NCBI RefSeq assembly: GCF_002272075.1
Contig: NZ_NPBJ01000004.1
Location: forward strand, 186,001 to 250,000
Direction of reading: 5' to 3'
Length of the DNA stretch: 64,000 nt
From: Terribacillus saccharophilus
GTDB taxonomy: Bacteria > Bacillota > Bacilli > Bacillales > Amphibacillaceae
Both the position numbers and the translations under genes were made by a program. This document shows positions 17,893 to 27,174 of the stretch, one piece after another (position 1 is the first letter of the stretch; each line of letters opens with the position of its first letter). The notes beneath the pieces are model-generated. The model worked only from the letters and a program-made list of their open reading frames with translations. It did no database searches and had not been told where the DNA came from.

Positions 17893-18528
17893 TCACAGCA
17901 AATCATTTACAAGCATTGACAGAAGCGGATTCGCAAGAAAAGTTTCAATGATAGACGCAGCAGCCGAACCTGCAATAAGCACCAGAAAAATGGTACTGTA
18001 TTGGAAAAAGTATCGCCTTAATGATAATGGAGATCGCTTGGCGATAAGCTTACGCAAAAGTGTAACAGAAAACAGCATCGCGCTAGTGCCAGCAATAAGA
18101 TATAGCGGGATGACGACTAGATTCTGCGGAGCAACAGCTGCTGCTGCAAGCGTAAGTCCTTTCCAGCCGAGCTGATTGACAAGGAATCCAACACTGAACC
18201 CCATCATGAGCCCTTTGCTGAACAGCAGCATCCAGATGATCGGTATGCCGATGATAGAAAGTCCGAGCACATACAGAAAGAGCAGAAACTTGAGGTGAGC
18301 AAGAAAACTTGATTGGAGAATCTCCTGCTTGCTGATCACCTGTCCTTGCTGAAGCTGTGCAAAAAACCGTTCCAGATAATAAAACAAATCTTCCTTTTGC
18401 GTAAAGTTCATGCTGTTAACAACAATCGCCCCGAATATGATTCCGATTAGAAATAAAACAAGCATGAACAAGTAGCTTGTAGCATGCTGCTTTAAATGAT
18501 GAAAAAGAATAAACTCCCGCTGTTTCAT
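17893..18528 (-). CDS. spoIIM: Stage II sporulation protein M
   Basis: A 211-residue integral membrane protein with about five helices (SYLFMLVLFLIGIIFGAIVV first). The conserved soluble segment carries FYYLERFFAQLQQGQ and is followed by the core MMGFSVGFLVNQLGWKGL. SpoIIM joins SpoIID and SpoIIP in the mother-cell complex that thins septal peptidoglycan and drives engulfment. A CATAGATT element at 18563-18570 fits seven of eight positions of a sigma-E -10; the -35 is unclear. It follows nudF, as in B. subtilis. Confidence 0.93.
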   Translation of the reverse strand: MKQREFILFHHLKQHATSYLFMLVLFLIGIIFGAIVVNSMNFTQKEDLFYYLERFFAQLQQGQVISKQEILQSSFLAHLKFLLFLYVLGLSIIGIPIIWMLLFSKGLMMGFSVGFLVNQLGWKGLTLAAAAVAPQNLVVIPLYLIAGTSAMLFSVTLLRKLIAKRSPLSLRRYFFQYSTIFLVLIAGSAAASIIETFLANPLLSMLVNDLL

Positions 18529-18594
18529 CTTATCTGCCTCCGTATTCTAGTCTAGTTACTAGAATCTATGACGGAAGCCTGTCTGATAGAACTG

Positions 18595-19143
18595 TTACTT
18601 GTTAACGTGTTTCAATCGTAGATGAAGCAGGGCATACATTGTTTTCGCATCATGAATTCGTTCTTCTTTTACAAGCTCTTCCGCTTCTTCCAGAGTCAGT
18701 TCCATCAACTCGACAAATTCATCCTCATCACCGACTACCTTTTGAGTAAGGAGTTCGATATCATCTGCTTCGTATACATGAAGTAATTCATCTGCAAAGC
18801 CTGGAGATGTATAGAATGATCCAAGCTTTTTCAATTTTTTAGTTGTATAGCCTGTCTCTTCCTCAAGCTCCCTTACAGCCGTCACTTCTGGTTCTTCACC
18901 AGGCTCAAGCTTGCCTGCCGGGATTTCAATTATCGATTTTTCCAGTGCTTTTCGGTATTGCTCAACAAAAATTATTTTCCCTTCTTTTGTTATCGGGATG
19001 ATAGCTACTGCACCAGGATGTTTGATTAGTTCCCGTTTAGAAGTCTTTCCATCTGGTAAAGAAACAGTATCTACTCTTAAAGAGATAACTTTACCTTCAT
19101 AAATGGAGGATGTATCGATTGTTTTTTCTTCAAATTTCTTCAT
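18595..19143 (-). CDS. nudF: ADP-ribose pyrophosphatase NudF
   Basis: A 182-residue Nudix hydrolase that cleaves ADP-ribose to AMP and ribose-5-phosphate. The Nudix box is complete: the G-x5-E part is GKLEPGE (near residue 80) and the RELEEETGY part follows seven residues later. FYTSPGFADE and the C-terminal AKTMYALLHL fit the ADPRase subfamily. The ATG at 19143 is placed eight bases after AAGGAG; an upstream GTG at 19152 overlaps that site. Divergent from yqkF. Confidence 0.93.
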   Translation of the reverse strand: MKKFEEKTIDTSSIYEGKVISLRVDTVSLPDGKTSKRELIKHPGAVAIIPITKEGKIIFVEQYRKALEKSIIEIPAGKLEPGEEPEVTAVRELEEETGYTTKKLKKLGSFYTSPGFADELLHVYEADDIELLTQKVVGDEDEFVELMELTLEEAEELVKEERIHDAKTMYALLHLRLKHVNK

Positions 19144-19268
19144 TATGTACACTCCTTTATATCGCTTCTTTCATCTTACCACAGCTTGTCCGGGACACAT
19201 AAGTTGTCTGCTGATCTGCTTACGCTTACACTGAACACGTAGGATAAAAAGAAAGGTGGGACCTTACG

Positions 19269-20189
19269 ATGCAGAAAAGACGAGTAGGTACTTCTGATCT
19301 TCAAGTTTCTGAAATATCTTTTGGGACAATGAGTATCGGTACTGACGAGCAGCAAGGAATCCGGCTGCTTCACGAAGCACAGGATCTAGGTATCAATTAC
19401 TTCGACACAGCAGATTTATATGATCAAGGTAAAAATGAAGAGATTGTCGGAAAAGCATTCAAAGGCAGAAGAGACAAAGTCATTCTTGCCAGCAAAGTCG
19501 GGAACCGGCTAGATCCTGGAGGAGAGTCATGGCATTGGGATGCGAGTAAGGAATATATTGTGTCACAGATTAAAGAAAGCCTCCGCAGACTGCAAACTGA
19601 TTACTTGGATCTCTACCAGCTTCACGGAGGAACGATGGACGACAATATTAACGAGACGATCGATGCATTCGAAACGTTGAAAAAAGAAGGCCTGATCCGT
19701 TATTACGGTATTTCCTCCATCCGTCCGAATGTCATCCGTGAATATGTGAAGCGTTCGAATATCGTCAGTGTTATGATGCAATACAGCTTACTGGACAGAC
19801 GACCAGAAGAGAAAGTACTCGATTATTTGACAGATAACAATATCAGTGTATTTGCACGCGGCAGTGTTGCCAAAGGGATGCTGAGTGACAAAGCCAGCGA
19901 GAAGGTAAAACAAAAAGGTGCAGATGGCTATCTGACTCACACCTACGAGGAACTGCTGGCTGCCAGTGAAAAACTGAGTGTACTGGCTGAGCAGGAACAA
20001 ACTTCCGTCACCTCGTTAACTGTACGTTATGTGCTGCAGCACCCCGCTTTGGCCAGTGCTGTTATGGGAGCAAGTTCTTTGGAGCAGGTAAAGCAGAATG
20101 CCAAACTCCCTACTGAAAGGCTGCCTGATGCAATGTACGAAAAGCTTCAGCAATTCACTCGGCAAATCACTTATACCAGCCATCGATAA
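19269..20189 (+). CDS. yqkF: Aldo/keto reductase YqkF
   Basis: A 306-residue NADPH-dependent aldo-keto reductase. It has the TIM-barrel catalytic tetrad: Asp/Tyr in NYFDTADLYDQGKNEE, Lys in KVILASKVGN and His in YLDLYQLHGG. Length and position next to nudF match B. subtilis YqkF. The physiological substrate is unknown. AAAGGTGGG lies before the ATG. It is a single-gene unit closed by a bidirectional hairpin. Confidence 0.92.
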   Translation: MQKRRVGTSDLQVSEISFGTMSIGTDEQQGIRLLHEAQDLGINYFDTADLYDQGKNEEIVGKAFKGRRDKVILASKVGNRLDPGGESWHWDASKEYIVSQIKESLRRLQTDYLDLYQLHGGTMDDNINETIDAFETLKKEGLIRYYGISSIRPNVIREYVKRSNIVSVMMQYSLLDRRPEEKVLDYLTDNNISVFARGSVAKGMLSDKASEKVKQKGADGYLTHTYEELLAASEKLSVLAEQEQTSVTSLTVRYVLQHPALASAVMGASSLEQVKQNAKLPTERLPDAMYEKLQQFTRQITYTSHR

Positions 20190-20197
20190 TACAAATT

Positions 20198-20238
20198 AGA
20201 AGCTAGCAGGAATCTCCCCTGCTAGCTTCTGTTTTTTT
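20198..20238. terminator. Bidirectional terminator after yqkF
   Basis: AGAAGCTAGCAGG and CCTGCTAGCTTCT form a 13-bp perfect stem followed by a T-run on the plus strand. The stem overlaps the last codons of the convergent yqkB-like gene, so it probably serves yqkF chiefly. Confidence 0.9.
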
Positions 20239-20571
20239 CTCTATGAAATCCGTTTGAGTCAGGTGTGTTTGCGGAATCAGTGCGTTCAAGTAGCCTTCCT
20301 TACTGGATAAACGAAATACATTATTACTGAAATCGAGCTTCACTTCCTCGGCAAAAAATACTTCCTGCTGCTGGTCTATCAATGCGGGTATCGCTTCACT
20401 CTCAACATCGATATCATGCGCTCGCGGTTCTTCTGCAAGACGGACTGTCGGGATGCCATTCACCTTACAGCCGATTCCTACTGTATCGTAAAATAAAACC
20501 AGATAACGATGAGTCTCATCTTGTAATGCTTGTATTTTTTCTAGAGCTGTTTCTGTAACCGTCAATTTCAT
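20203..20571 (-). CDS. yqkB: YqkB-like HesB/IscA-family (Fe-S biosynthesis domain) protein
   Basis: A 122-residue protein starting MKLTVTETALEKIQAL, with the beta-rich core LVLFYDTVGIGCKVNGIP. This fits the Fe-S_biosyn (HesB/YadR/YfhF) fold, but the three-cysteine pattern of true IscA carriers is not seen: one core cysteine (GIGCK) and one at the extreme C-terminus. It therefore resembles the YqkB subgroup of unknown function. The ATG at 20571 has AAGGAGG eight bases before; a more distal ATG overlaps that site. It follows yqjQ closely. Confidence 0.75.
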   Translation of the reverse strand: MKLTVTETALEKIQALQDETHRYLVLFYDTVGIGCKVNGIPTVRLAEEPRAHDIDVESEAIPALIDQQQEVFFAEEVKLDFSNNVFRLSSKEGYLNALIPQTHLTQTDFIEKKTEASRGDSC

Positions 20572-20585
20572 ATTTTCTTCCTCCT

Positions 20586-21374
20586 TCATTTCTTATTGAA
20601 CTGTTTGCCGAGCAGTATTTCCGCCAGACCCGGCATTAGCTGATACACCTTGCTGCCTATTCCCATCCAGCTAGGAAGGTTGATTTCACGCTTGTTCTTC
20701 CCGATGCTAGAAATGACTTTACGGGCCACTTTATCAGGCTGCAGCATATAGCGAGCACTCGCCTCACGATATCGTCCGCTCGGGTCAGCTGTGTCAAAAA
20801 AGTTTGTGTCCATCGGTCCAAGATTTACCGTTGTAACATGAACCCCGTATGGCTTCAGCTCCTGGCGCAGTCCATTACTGAAGCCGATAATGCTGTGTTT
20901 ACTTGCGCCGTAAACTGCCGCTTTAGGCGTGGCTACTTTACCAGCCATCGAACCAATCATTATTACATGTCCTGTACCCTGCTTCAGCATAACTGGAAGT
21001 ATTGCTGCTGAAGCTTCCATTGCTGCCAAGGAATTAACTCGCATGGTCGTTTCTATTTGCGTTGGGTCTGTATCGGTGAAAAGACGGAAATAACCGACGC
21101 CCGCATTATTGATCAATACATCAATACGCTGATTTTCCCTAACGATCTGCTGCAAGGCTGATTGCCATTCATCGGGGTTATTCAGATCTGCCTTGTATAA
21201 TGTTACATTCGTCTGGAATCGTTCATTAAGCTCTTCTGCTATCTGCTTCAGCTTATCCTCAGATCTTGCGACGAGCAGCAATTGATAGCCAGCTGCTGCT
21301 GCTTCAACGGCAAGTTCTCTTCCAAGTCCACTTGAAGCTCCGGTAATCAATAGGCTTTTCTTGTTTGCTTCCAT
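20586..21374 (-). CDS. yqjQ: Short-chain dehydrogenase/reductase YqjQ
   Basis: A 262-residue SDR. The cofactor loop is TGASSGLG near the start, NNAG (near residue 88) and the catalytic YGASK motif with upstream IGSM serine are present. NADP(H) use is likely from ARSEDK following strand two. The tail (EILLGKQFNKK) is hydrophobic/basic, as in membrane-associated SDRs of this group. The substrate is unknown. The ATG at 21374 has AGAGGT before it. Confidence 0.87.
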   Translation of the reverse strand: MEANKKSLLITGASSGLGRELAVEAAAAGYQLLLVARSEDKLKQIAEELNERFQTNVTLYKADLNNPDEWQSALQQIVRENQRIDVLINNAGVGYFRLFTDTDPTQIETTMRVNSLAAMEASAAILPVMLKQGTGHVIMIGSMAGKVATPKAAVYGASKHSIIGFSNGLRQELKPYGVHVTTVNLGPMDTNFFDTADPSGRYREASARYMLQPDKVARKVISSIGKNKREINLPSWMGIGSKVYQLMPGLAEILLGKQFNKK

Positions 21375-21413
21375 ATGCTGTACCTCTTTCTGTTTACCCA
21401 TCTTTCAATATGT

Positions 21414-23033
21414 TTATGTACGGAATGCAAACCGAATGGCACGTTCCATCAAGTCTGGCAGCTTGCCAAAACTATAGTTCACTTCCAGACGCTCTGTCCA
21501 CTGATGTGCATCCTTACCGTAAGGTCCCAGATGTAAAACTGGCATTTGCAACCCTTTCATCAGGTCAGCCGGCAGCGTGAATCCTTTCTGCTGCAATGGC
21601 ATATTCAATATCAGATCCTGTATCGCCGTTCCTGAAGTTGGCTTTCCAATGAAGCTGGAATCAGATAGACCAGGGAAAAACTGTACTTCTGTCAATTCTG
21701 TAGAAAACCTAACTTTTGCATCAGATTGAATATCAGCAATCAAATTCTGTATATAAGCATCCTTCTTAGATGAGACGGCAGGATAAAATGGCGGGCTGTA
21801 AAAAAGAACAATAACAGGAGCTAGATCATGACACATGCTCACCAGTTCTTTGACAAGCTTAGTCGAAAAATCACGGTCCCCTTCCTTCCGAGTCGTTACG
21901 AGCCGGTTTTGCCTTCTTTCCACTTTTGTCTTACCAAACCGTTTAACAGCATGCGCATAAAGTTCCTCATAAAACATAGTCTTAATTTTGAAAGCTATTG
22001 GCTGAAAAGCATTCGATTTTGCCGCAGAAAGACTGGCTTTTTGCTGATAATGTCTTTCTATCTTCCTAGCAGCTCTCTCCATTGCTTGCTTTAATTTCGT
22101 ATTTATCTCTTGAATGGATTGTTCCAAAAACAGCACATTGTACATCGTCACAGCAGATACAGGAGTCTGCACAGAATATGCCTCTTTCAGATCACGCAGC
22201 ATTAAGCTTACCGGCGGCGGAGTCACTTCCCCGTCCACTTCTTCAATGAAGGACTCCTGCAGCTCCAATTCCTGTGACAGATAACTGATCATCAGGTTAG
22301 CATTCAGTCCGCCAAAGGGCTCACCCACATGTGTTTCCTTGCCATAGCAAAAGAATCCTGGGAGTACTTTGCCGATAGAACCGCTATACATATAATTACC
22401 TGTATCACCTGGGTATTTGCTGAACACGGGTTCTCCGTTCATGCATAATTTATATACCAGCTCCTCAGTGGATTGCAGCTGCTGGAGCACTTCGAGTGCT
22501 CGCAACATACCGGCAGAATTCACCTCTTCATCCGGTACTGTCAAAAATAGGATATTTCCGTCAAAACTATCATCCATTGCACGTTCTAACATGGAAAGAT
22601 GGATTGCCAGCCCAGCCTTCATATCCATCGTCCCTCTGCCAAAAAGCCATTCACCTTGCTGAATTTCGTTTTTAATATACGCTGGCAGTTCTACTTCATC
22701 ATTCAAATAAGCCGCAGTCAAATCATGCACCTTAGTAGCTAGATGCTGAAACGTGCCAAAGTCCTCCGTTCCAACGACATCAAAGTGACTGAGCAGGATG
22801 ATAGTATCTTTTTTGTCAGATTTCTTTACTAGTGCCGTTAAAAGCTGACGGCCGTCCTTCAACGGATGAAGCTGCAAGTGATTCGGATGCTGCTGGAAGT
22901 AATGCTTTTGTTCCAGAAGGGCATGAACATGCTCCGGAAAACGGATCTCTTCGGGAGAACCTGTAATACTCTCGATTTCGACAAGCTCTGCCAGTAACGC
23001 AACTAATTCGTCCTTCGATTGCCATTGTTTCAT
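21414..23033 (-). CDS. yqjN: M20-family peptidase-like protein YqjN (RocB-related)
   Basis: A 539-residue protein of the M20/ArgE-DapE-RocB superfamily. Metal-site motifs are LLSHFDVVGTEDF (His/Asp) and GRGTMDMKAGLAIH (Asp), with the catalytic Glu pair in LTVPDEEVNSAGM. It is much longer than typical M20 amidohydrolases, matching the RocB/YqjN group, which carries a large insertion. RocB is linked to arginine use, but its reaction is not established. The ATG start at 23033 follows GAAAGGA. Divergent from the GDPD gene. Confidence 0.85.
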   Translation of the reverse strand: MKQWQSKDELVALLAELVEIESITGSPEEIRFPEHVHALLEQKHYFQQHPNHLQLHPLKDGRQLLTALVKKSDKKDTIILLSHFDVVGTEDFGTFQHLATKVHDLTAAYLNDEVELPAYIKNEIQQGEWLFGRGTMDMKAGLAIHLSMLERAMDDSFDGNILFLTVPDEEVNSAGMLRALEVLQQLQSTEELVYKLCMNGEPVFSKYPGDTGNYMYSGSIGKVLPGFFCYGKETHVGEPFGGLNANLMISYLSQELELQESFIEEVDGEVTPPPVSLMLRDLKEAYSVQTPVSAVTMYNVLFLEQSIQEINTKLKQAMERAARKIERHYQQKASLSAAKSNAFQPIAFKIKTMFYEELYAHAVKRFGKTKVERRQNRLVTTRKEGDRDFSTKLVKELVSMCHDLAPVIVLFYSPPFYPAVSSKKDAYIQNLIADIQSDAKVRFSTELTEVQFFPGLSDSSFIGKPTSGTAIQDLILNMPLQQKGFTLPADLMKGLQMPVLHLGPYGKDAHQWTERLEVNYSFGKLPDLMERAIRFAFRT

Positions 23034-23112
23034 ACATGCACGTCCTTTCAAATTGACTTTTGCCAGTTTTTCTCGCACAATTCAACTATACGTCCAAGTT
23101 CGGGGTGAAACC

Positions 23113-23850
23113 ATGTCTACCAAAATCTTTGCACATCGCGGTGCCAGCAAATATGCACCAGAAAATACGATGGCCGCTTTTCGGCTGGCGGAACTGATGC
23201 AGGCTGACGGCATCGAAACCGATGTGCAGCTGACGAAAGACCAAGTACCTGTCATCATTCATGATGAAACAATCAATCGCACGACGAACAAACGTGGATT
23301 GGTTCGAAATCTTACATATGAAGAACTGCGCCAAACAGATGCCGGTGCCTGGTTCTCTCGTGACTATGCCGGTGAGAAGATCATTTCATTGGATGTGTTT
23401 CTGCAATGGATCAAAAAGACTCCTATGCTTCTCAACCTGGAGCTGAAGACAAATAAGTTTCCGTACCCTGGTATCGAGAAAATCGTCTTACAGTGCCTCA
23501 CCTACCATGGGATGAAAGATAGGACGACCATATCAAGCTTTAACACAGATACTATTCTTCGTTTTTCTGCACTGGATAACGAAATAGATACAGGCTTCCT
23601 TACATCAAGACGGCCGCGTCAGCTTTTCTCCTTGATGGAAGAGATAGGAGCGAAAGCCTTACACCCGAAATATCGCTTGCTGAATAAGAAACTTATTCAA
23701 GATTGCTTGCAGCATCAGGTGCCTATTCGGGTATATACAGTCAACCAGCCAGTTTATATACTGCGTGCTCTTGAAGCGAATTGTGATGTTATCATCTCGG
23801 ATGTGCCAGATCGGGCACTCGAATTGCAAAAGGGCTATATCACTAGTTAA
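23113..23850 (+). CDS. Glycerophosphodiester phosphodiesterase
   Basis: A 245-residue GDPD-fold enzyme without a signal peptide, so cytoplasmic. Catalytic residues lie in IFAHRGASKYAPENTMAAF (His, Arg, Glu) and VIIHDETINRTTN (second His), with metal-binding Glu/Asp in GIETDVQ. It hydrolyses deacylated phospholipids to glycerol-3-phosphate and alcohol. The ATG at 23113 has CGGGGTGA upstream. It precedes namA by 22 bases, likely one transcript. The UgpQ/YhdW-like type cannot be refined further. Confidence 0.88.
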   Translation: MSTKIFAHRGASKYAPENTMAAFRLAELMQADGIETDVQLTKDQVPVIIHDETINRTTNKRGLVRNLTYEELRQTDAGAWFSRDYAGEKIISLDVFLQWIKKTPMLLNLELKTNKFPYPGIEKIVLQCLTYHGMKDRTTISSFNTDTILRFSALDNEIDTGFLTSRRPRQLFSLMEEIGAKALHPKYRLLNKKLIQDCLQHQVPIRVYTVNQPVYILRALEANCDVIISDVPDRALELQKGYITS

Positions 23851-23872
23851 TCAAACAATCGGAGGTCCTACA

Positions 23873-24895
23873 ATGGCTACACCTAAATTATTTCAGCCTA
23901 TCACATACAAAAACCGTACCTTTAAAAATCGCATTGTCGTCTCCCCGATGTGTATGTACAGCGTCGAAGAAAAAGATGGCAAAGTCACTCCTTTTCACAT
24001 CACCCATTATGAAAGCAGGGCGATTGGGCAAGCTGGACTTGTTTTCTTGGAATCTACGGCTGTAACACCAGAAGGAAGAATATCCGATCAAGACCTTGGC
24101 ATTTGGTCTGATGCTCATATAGAAGGACTTCGTGCCGTCAGCGATAGAATTCAGGCTCATGGCAGCAAAAGCGGTATCCAGCTTGGTCACGCCGGCAGAA
24201 AATCAAGAGCAGAAGATCCAATTGTCGCACCAAGTAATGTGCCATGGGATGGTGAATCCATCGCACCGGAAGCTTTAACAGAAGATAAGATAAACGAATT
24301 GGTCGACGCTTATCGTAAGGCTGCCATTCGTACAAAGGAAGCTGGATTCGATGTAATTGAGATCCATGCTGCTCACGGTTATCTGATCAATCAGTTTCTC
24401 TCTCCACTGACAAACAAGCGAATTGATTCCTATGGCGGAGCACGTGAAAACCGCTATCGTTTTCTCCGAGAGGTGCTCGATGCAGTCAAGCAGGTTTGGG
24501 ATGGTCCATTATTCGTCCGTATTTCTGCAGATGAATATGCAGAAGGCGGCAATGGTATAAATGACTTTATCTACTTCAGCATTGAAATGAAACGGCAAGG
24601 AGTCGATTTGATCGACTGCAGCACAGGAGGAGTCGTCCCTGAAGGTCCATCCACGGTGTATCCTGGCTATCAAGTGGTTCATGCAGAACGGATACGAAAG
24701 CATGCTCTTGTCGATACTGCAGCTGTCGGATTAATTACAAACGGACAAATGGCTGAGGAAATATTGCAAAATGAACGTGCAGACCTTGTCTTTGTCGCAC
24801 GCGCAATGCTGCGCAACCCATATTGGCCGCTCGAAGCGGCCGAACAGCTGAATTATACATTGGAAGCGCCGGTTATGTATAAACGGGGCTGGTAA
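23873..24895 (+). CDS. namA: NADPH dehydrogenase NamA (YqjM, old yellow enzyme)
   Basis: A 340-residue OYE-family flavoprotein reducing activated C=C bonds (enones, some nitro compounds). VVSPMCMYSV carries the Cys and Tyr at the FMN site typical of YqjM-type enzymes. EIHAAHGYLINQFLSPLTNKR has the two substrate-binding histidines, and LVFVARAMLRNPYWP forms the phosphate site. It starts at 23873 behind GGAGG. In B. subtilis namA is induced by oxidative stress and toxic electrophiles. rnz follows by 19 bases. Confidence 0.95.
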   Translation: MATPKLFQPITYKNRTFKNRIVVSPMCMYSVEEKDGKVTPFHITHYESRAIGQAGLVFLESTAVTPEGRISDQDLGIWSDAHIEGLRAVSDRIQAHGSKSGIQLGHAGRKSRAEDPIVAPSNVPWDGESIAPEALTEDKINELVDAYRKAAIRTKEAGFDVIEIHAAHGYLINQFLSPLTNKRIDSYGGARENRYRFLREVLDAVKQVWDGPLFVRISADEYAEGGNGINDFIYFSIEMKRQGVDLIDCSTGGVVPEGPSTVYPGYQVVHAERIRKHALVDTAAVGLITNGQMAEEILQNERADLVFVARAMLRNPYWPLEAAEQLNYTLEAPVMYKRGW

Positions 24896-24914
24896 CTGCA
24901 GGAGGCTTTTTATT

Positions 24915-25850
24915 ATGGAACTACATTTTTTAGGAACAGGTGCGGGATTGCCATCAAAAGATCGAAATGTAACGAGCATCTGTTTGTCAATGCCGCAGGA
25001 GCGGCAAGCAGTCTGGATGTTTGATTGCGGCGAAGCAACCCAGCATCAGCTGCTTTATTCACCGTTAAAGCCTGGTAAAATTGAAAAAATCTTTATCACT
25101 CACTTGCACGGGGATCATATATATGGATTGCCTGGTTTGTTATCGACCCGCTCGTTCCAGCAATCCGATCTGCAACTGGAAATCTACGGACCGCTAGGCA
25201 TCAAGGAATTTATCGAAGTCTCCTTGCGCGTCAGTGGCAGTAATGTGGCTAGCTCCCTTATCATCCACGAGATTGAACCAGGGCGAATTTTCGAAGATGA
25301 AGGCTGGAAAGTCGATGCCATCAAGCTTTCTCACGGCATCCCCTGCCTCGGATATATTGTGGAAGAAAAAGCAGTACAAGGGGAACTTAAAGTGGAGAAG
25401 CTCAGACATATGGGGATCTCGCCCGGCCCGATTTATCGTCAAATCAAAAACCAGGAAATTACTGAATTGCCTGATGGGCAGCAAATTAAAAGATCTGATG
25501 TTGTCGGCCCGGACAAACCAGGCAGAAAAATAGCTATTTTAGGTGACACAACCTATCTGCCTGAGCTTAAGGATAATGTGGAAGGCGCTGACATTCTCGT
25601 CCATGAGTCAACTTTTTCCGCAGATGAACCAGAAATGGCAAAGGCTTATGGGCATTCTACCGCTTTACAAGCCGCAAGCCTAGCTAGCAATGCAAATGTG
25701 AAAAAATTAATCTTAACCCATATCTCAGCACGATATCACCAAGACGATGCACAGATACTAGCAGATCAAGCACGATCCATTTTCCCTGAAACAGAACTGG
25801 CGGAAGATATGCGTGTCTTCGATATACCAAAAAATAGCAGCGATTCATGA
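24915..25850 (+). CDS. rnz: Ribonuclease Z
   Basis: A 311-residue metallo-beta-lactamase-fold endonuclease that trims tRNA 3' ends. The zinc motif HLHGDHIYGLPG (near residue 64), AILGDTTYLPE and the final LTHISARYH are complete. ELHFLGTGAGLPSK at the N-terminus is the typical start. AGGAGG lies before the ATG. The stop codon lies inside the loop of a strong terminator. Confidence 0.96.
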   Translation: MELHFLGTGAGLPSKDRNVTSICLSMPQERQAVWMFDCGEATQHQLLYSPLKPGKIEKIFITHLHGDHIYGLPGLLSTRSFQQSDLQLEIYGPLGIKEFIEVSLRVSGSNVASSLIIHEIEPGRIFEDEGWKVDAIKLSHGIPCLGYIVEEKAVQGELKVEKLRHMGISPGPIYRQIKNQEITELPDGQQIKRSDVVGPDKPGRKIAILGDTTYLPELKDNVEGADILVHESTFSADEPEMAKAYGHSTALQAASLASNANVKKLILTHISARYHQDDAQILADQARSIFPETELAEDMRVFDIPKNSSDS

Positions 25851-25867
25851 GAATCGCTGCTATTTTT
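25833..25867. terminator. Terminator overlapping the rnz stop, convergent with polY
   Basis: AAATAGCAGCGATTC and GAATCGCTGCTATTT form a 15-bp perfect stem around an ATGA loop that contains the rnz TGA. A T-run follows on the plus strand and an A-run precedes, so it can act both ways. Confidence 0.9.
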
Positions 25868-27092
25868 TATAGTCATCAAGAAAATCCTTTTGGAAGCTTG
25901 TTCTTATACTATCTGAAGCTGATGAATGTAAAGTTTGGAAAGGATTTTTCCCAAATTTAGCTGTCAGTTGATCGATGGCCTGATATAAGCCCTCTTTTGA
26001 TGCTTCTTTTTCGTATGTGAACAAATCAAGTTGCTTGCCAACGTCCTTTTTCTCCGCCACATCAAAAACACTGACACCTAACAAACGAATTGGTTCTCCG
26101 TTCCAATGCTTCTGCAGCAAGGATTGCGCATGGTTGAACACTTCATTCGCTGATTCCATAAAATGCTGCAACTTCATACTTCGAGTGATTGTTTTACGAT
26201 CATGGTAACGTATCATAAGCTGTATACCCTTTGCAATCGCTTCTTTCCGGTGCATGCGTTTCTCTACACTTCTAGATAAATCCCTGAGTAGCTTATCCAA
26301 TTCTTTATCATCGGTTGTATCCTGCGGAAGCGTCTGCGAGCTTCCGATACTTTTGAAACTGTTTACCGCTTCTGGGTCAACCGGTCTGTCATCTAAACCA
26401 TTGGCTCGATTTGCCAGTCTCTCCCCGTTTATACCGAAGATGCGTTTTAACTGGTATATATCCTTATGAGCTAAGTCACCAATCGTCTTAATACCGAGTG
26501 ACCGCATTTTCTCTGCAGTCTTTTCACCGACACCGTACATTTCTTCAATCGGAAGCGGCCACAGTAATTCAGGAATATCCCGCTTTCGCAATATTGTGAT
26601 GCCAAGCGGTTTTTTCATATCTGAGGCCATCTTGGCTAGAAATTTATTCGGAGCGATCCCGATGCTGCAAGGTAAATCCAGCTCCTTCAAGATACGGTTC
26701 TGTATTGTTTGGGCAATTTCCAAGGAAGATCCCAAATGAGCATAATCCGTTACATCCATATATCCTTCATCTATGGAAACCGGCTGAATAACTGGCGTCA
26801 CTTCCTGCAGAATTTTAAACATCTCACTGGAAGCTTTCCGGTACCGTTCAAAGTTCGGGCGCAGCACGAGCAATTCCGGGCATAAGCGCCTCGCTTCCCA
26901 AAGCGTCATTGTCGTTCGAACACCCTTTTTCCTCGCTTCATAGCTGCTTGTTACGACGATACCTTTCCGCTCGGCAGGGTTTCCGCAGATTGCGAGCGGC
27001 TTTCCGCGGAGCGTTGGATCATATGCCATCTCAACCGAAGCATAAAAACTATTCATATCCACATGGAAAATAGCCCTTCCTTTTGGCTGCAT
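25860..27092 (-). CDS. polY1: DNA polymerase IV (Y-family, DinB/PolY1)
   Basis: A 410-residue translesion polymerase. The palm motif I is FHVDMNSFYASVE (catalytic Asp) and motif III is VSIDEGYMDVT (Asp/Glu pair). A helix-hairpin-helix (GVGEKTAEKMRSLGIKTIGDL) and the little-finger domain follow. The conserved QLDLF segment near residue 369 resembles the beta-clamp-binding motif. Length and place match B. subtilis YqjH. The ATG has GGAGGGA before it. Confidence 0.94.
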   Translation of the reverse strand: MQPKGRAIFHVDMNSFYASVEMAYDPTLRGKPLAICGNPAERKGIVVTSSYEARKKGVRTTMTLWEARRLCPELLVLRPNFERYRKASSEMFKILQEVTPVIQPVSIDEGYMDVTDYAHLGSSLEIAQTIQNRILKELDLPCSIGIAPNKFLAKMASDMKKPLGITILRKRDIPELLWPLPIEEMYGVGEKTAEKMRSLGIKTIGDLAHKDIYQLKRIFGINGERLANRANGLDDRPVDPEAVNSFKSIGSSQTLPQDTTDDKELDKLLRDLSRSVEKRMHRKEAIAKGIQLMIRYHDRKTITRSMKLQHFMESANEVFNHAQSLLQKHWNGEPIRLLGVSVFDVAEKKDVGKQLDLFTYEKEASKEGLYQAIDQLTAKFGKNPFQTLHSSASDSIRTSFQKDFLDDYKK

Positions 27093-27142
27093 GCTGTCCC
27101 TCCTCTCAATGCGAACTGTCGTTCTTATTATATCATGTTTGC

Positions 27143-27170
27143 AAAAAAAATAGGAGGCATGTGCCTCCTA
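27143..27170 (-). terminator. Terminator of yqjE
   Basis: TAGGAGGCA and TGCCTCCTA form a 9-bp stem, followed on the minus strand by eight Ts. Confidence 0.88.
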
Positions 27171-27174
27171 CTTA

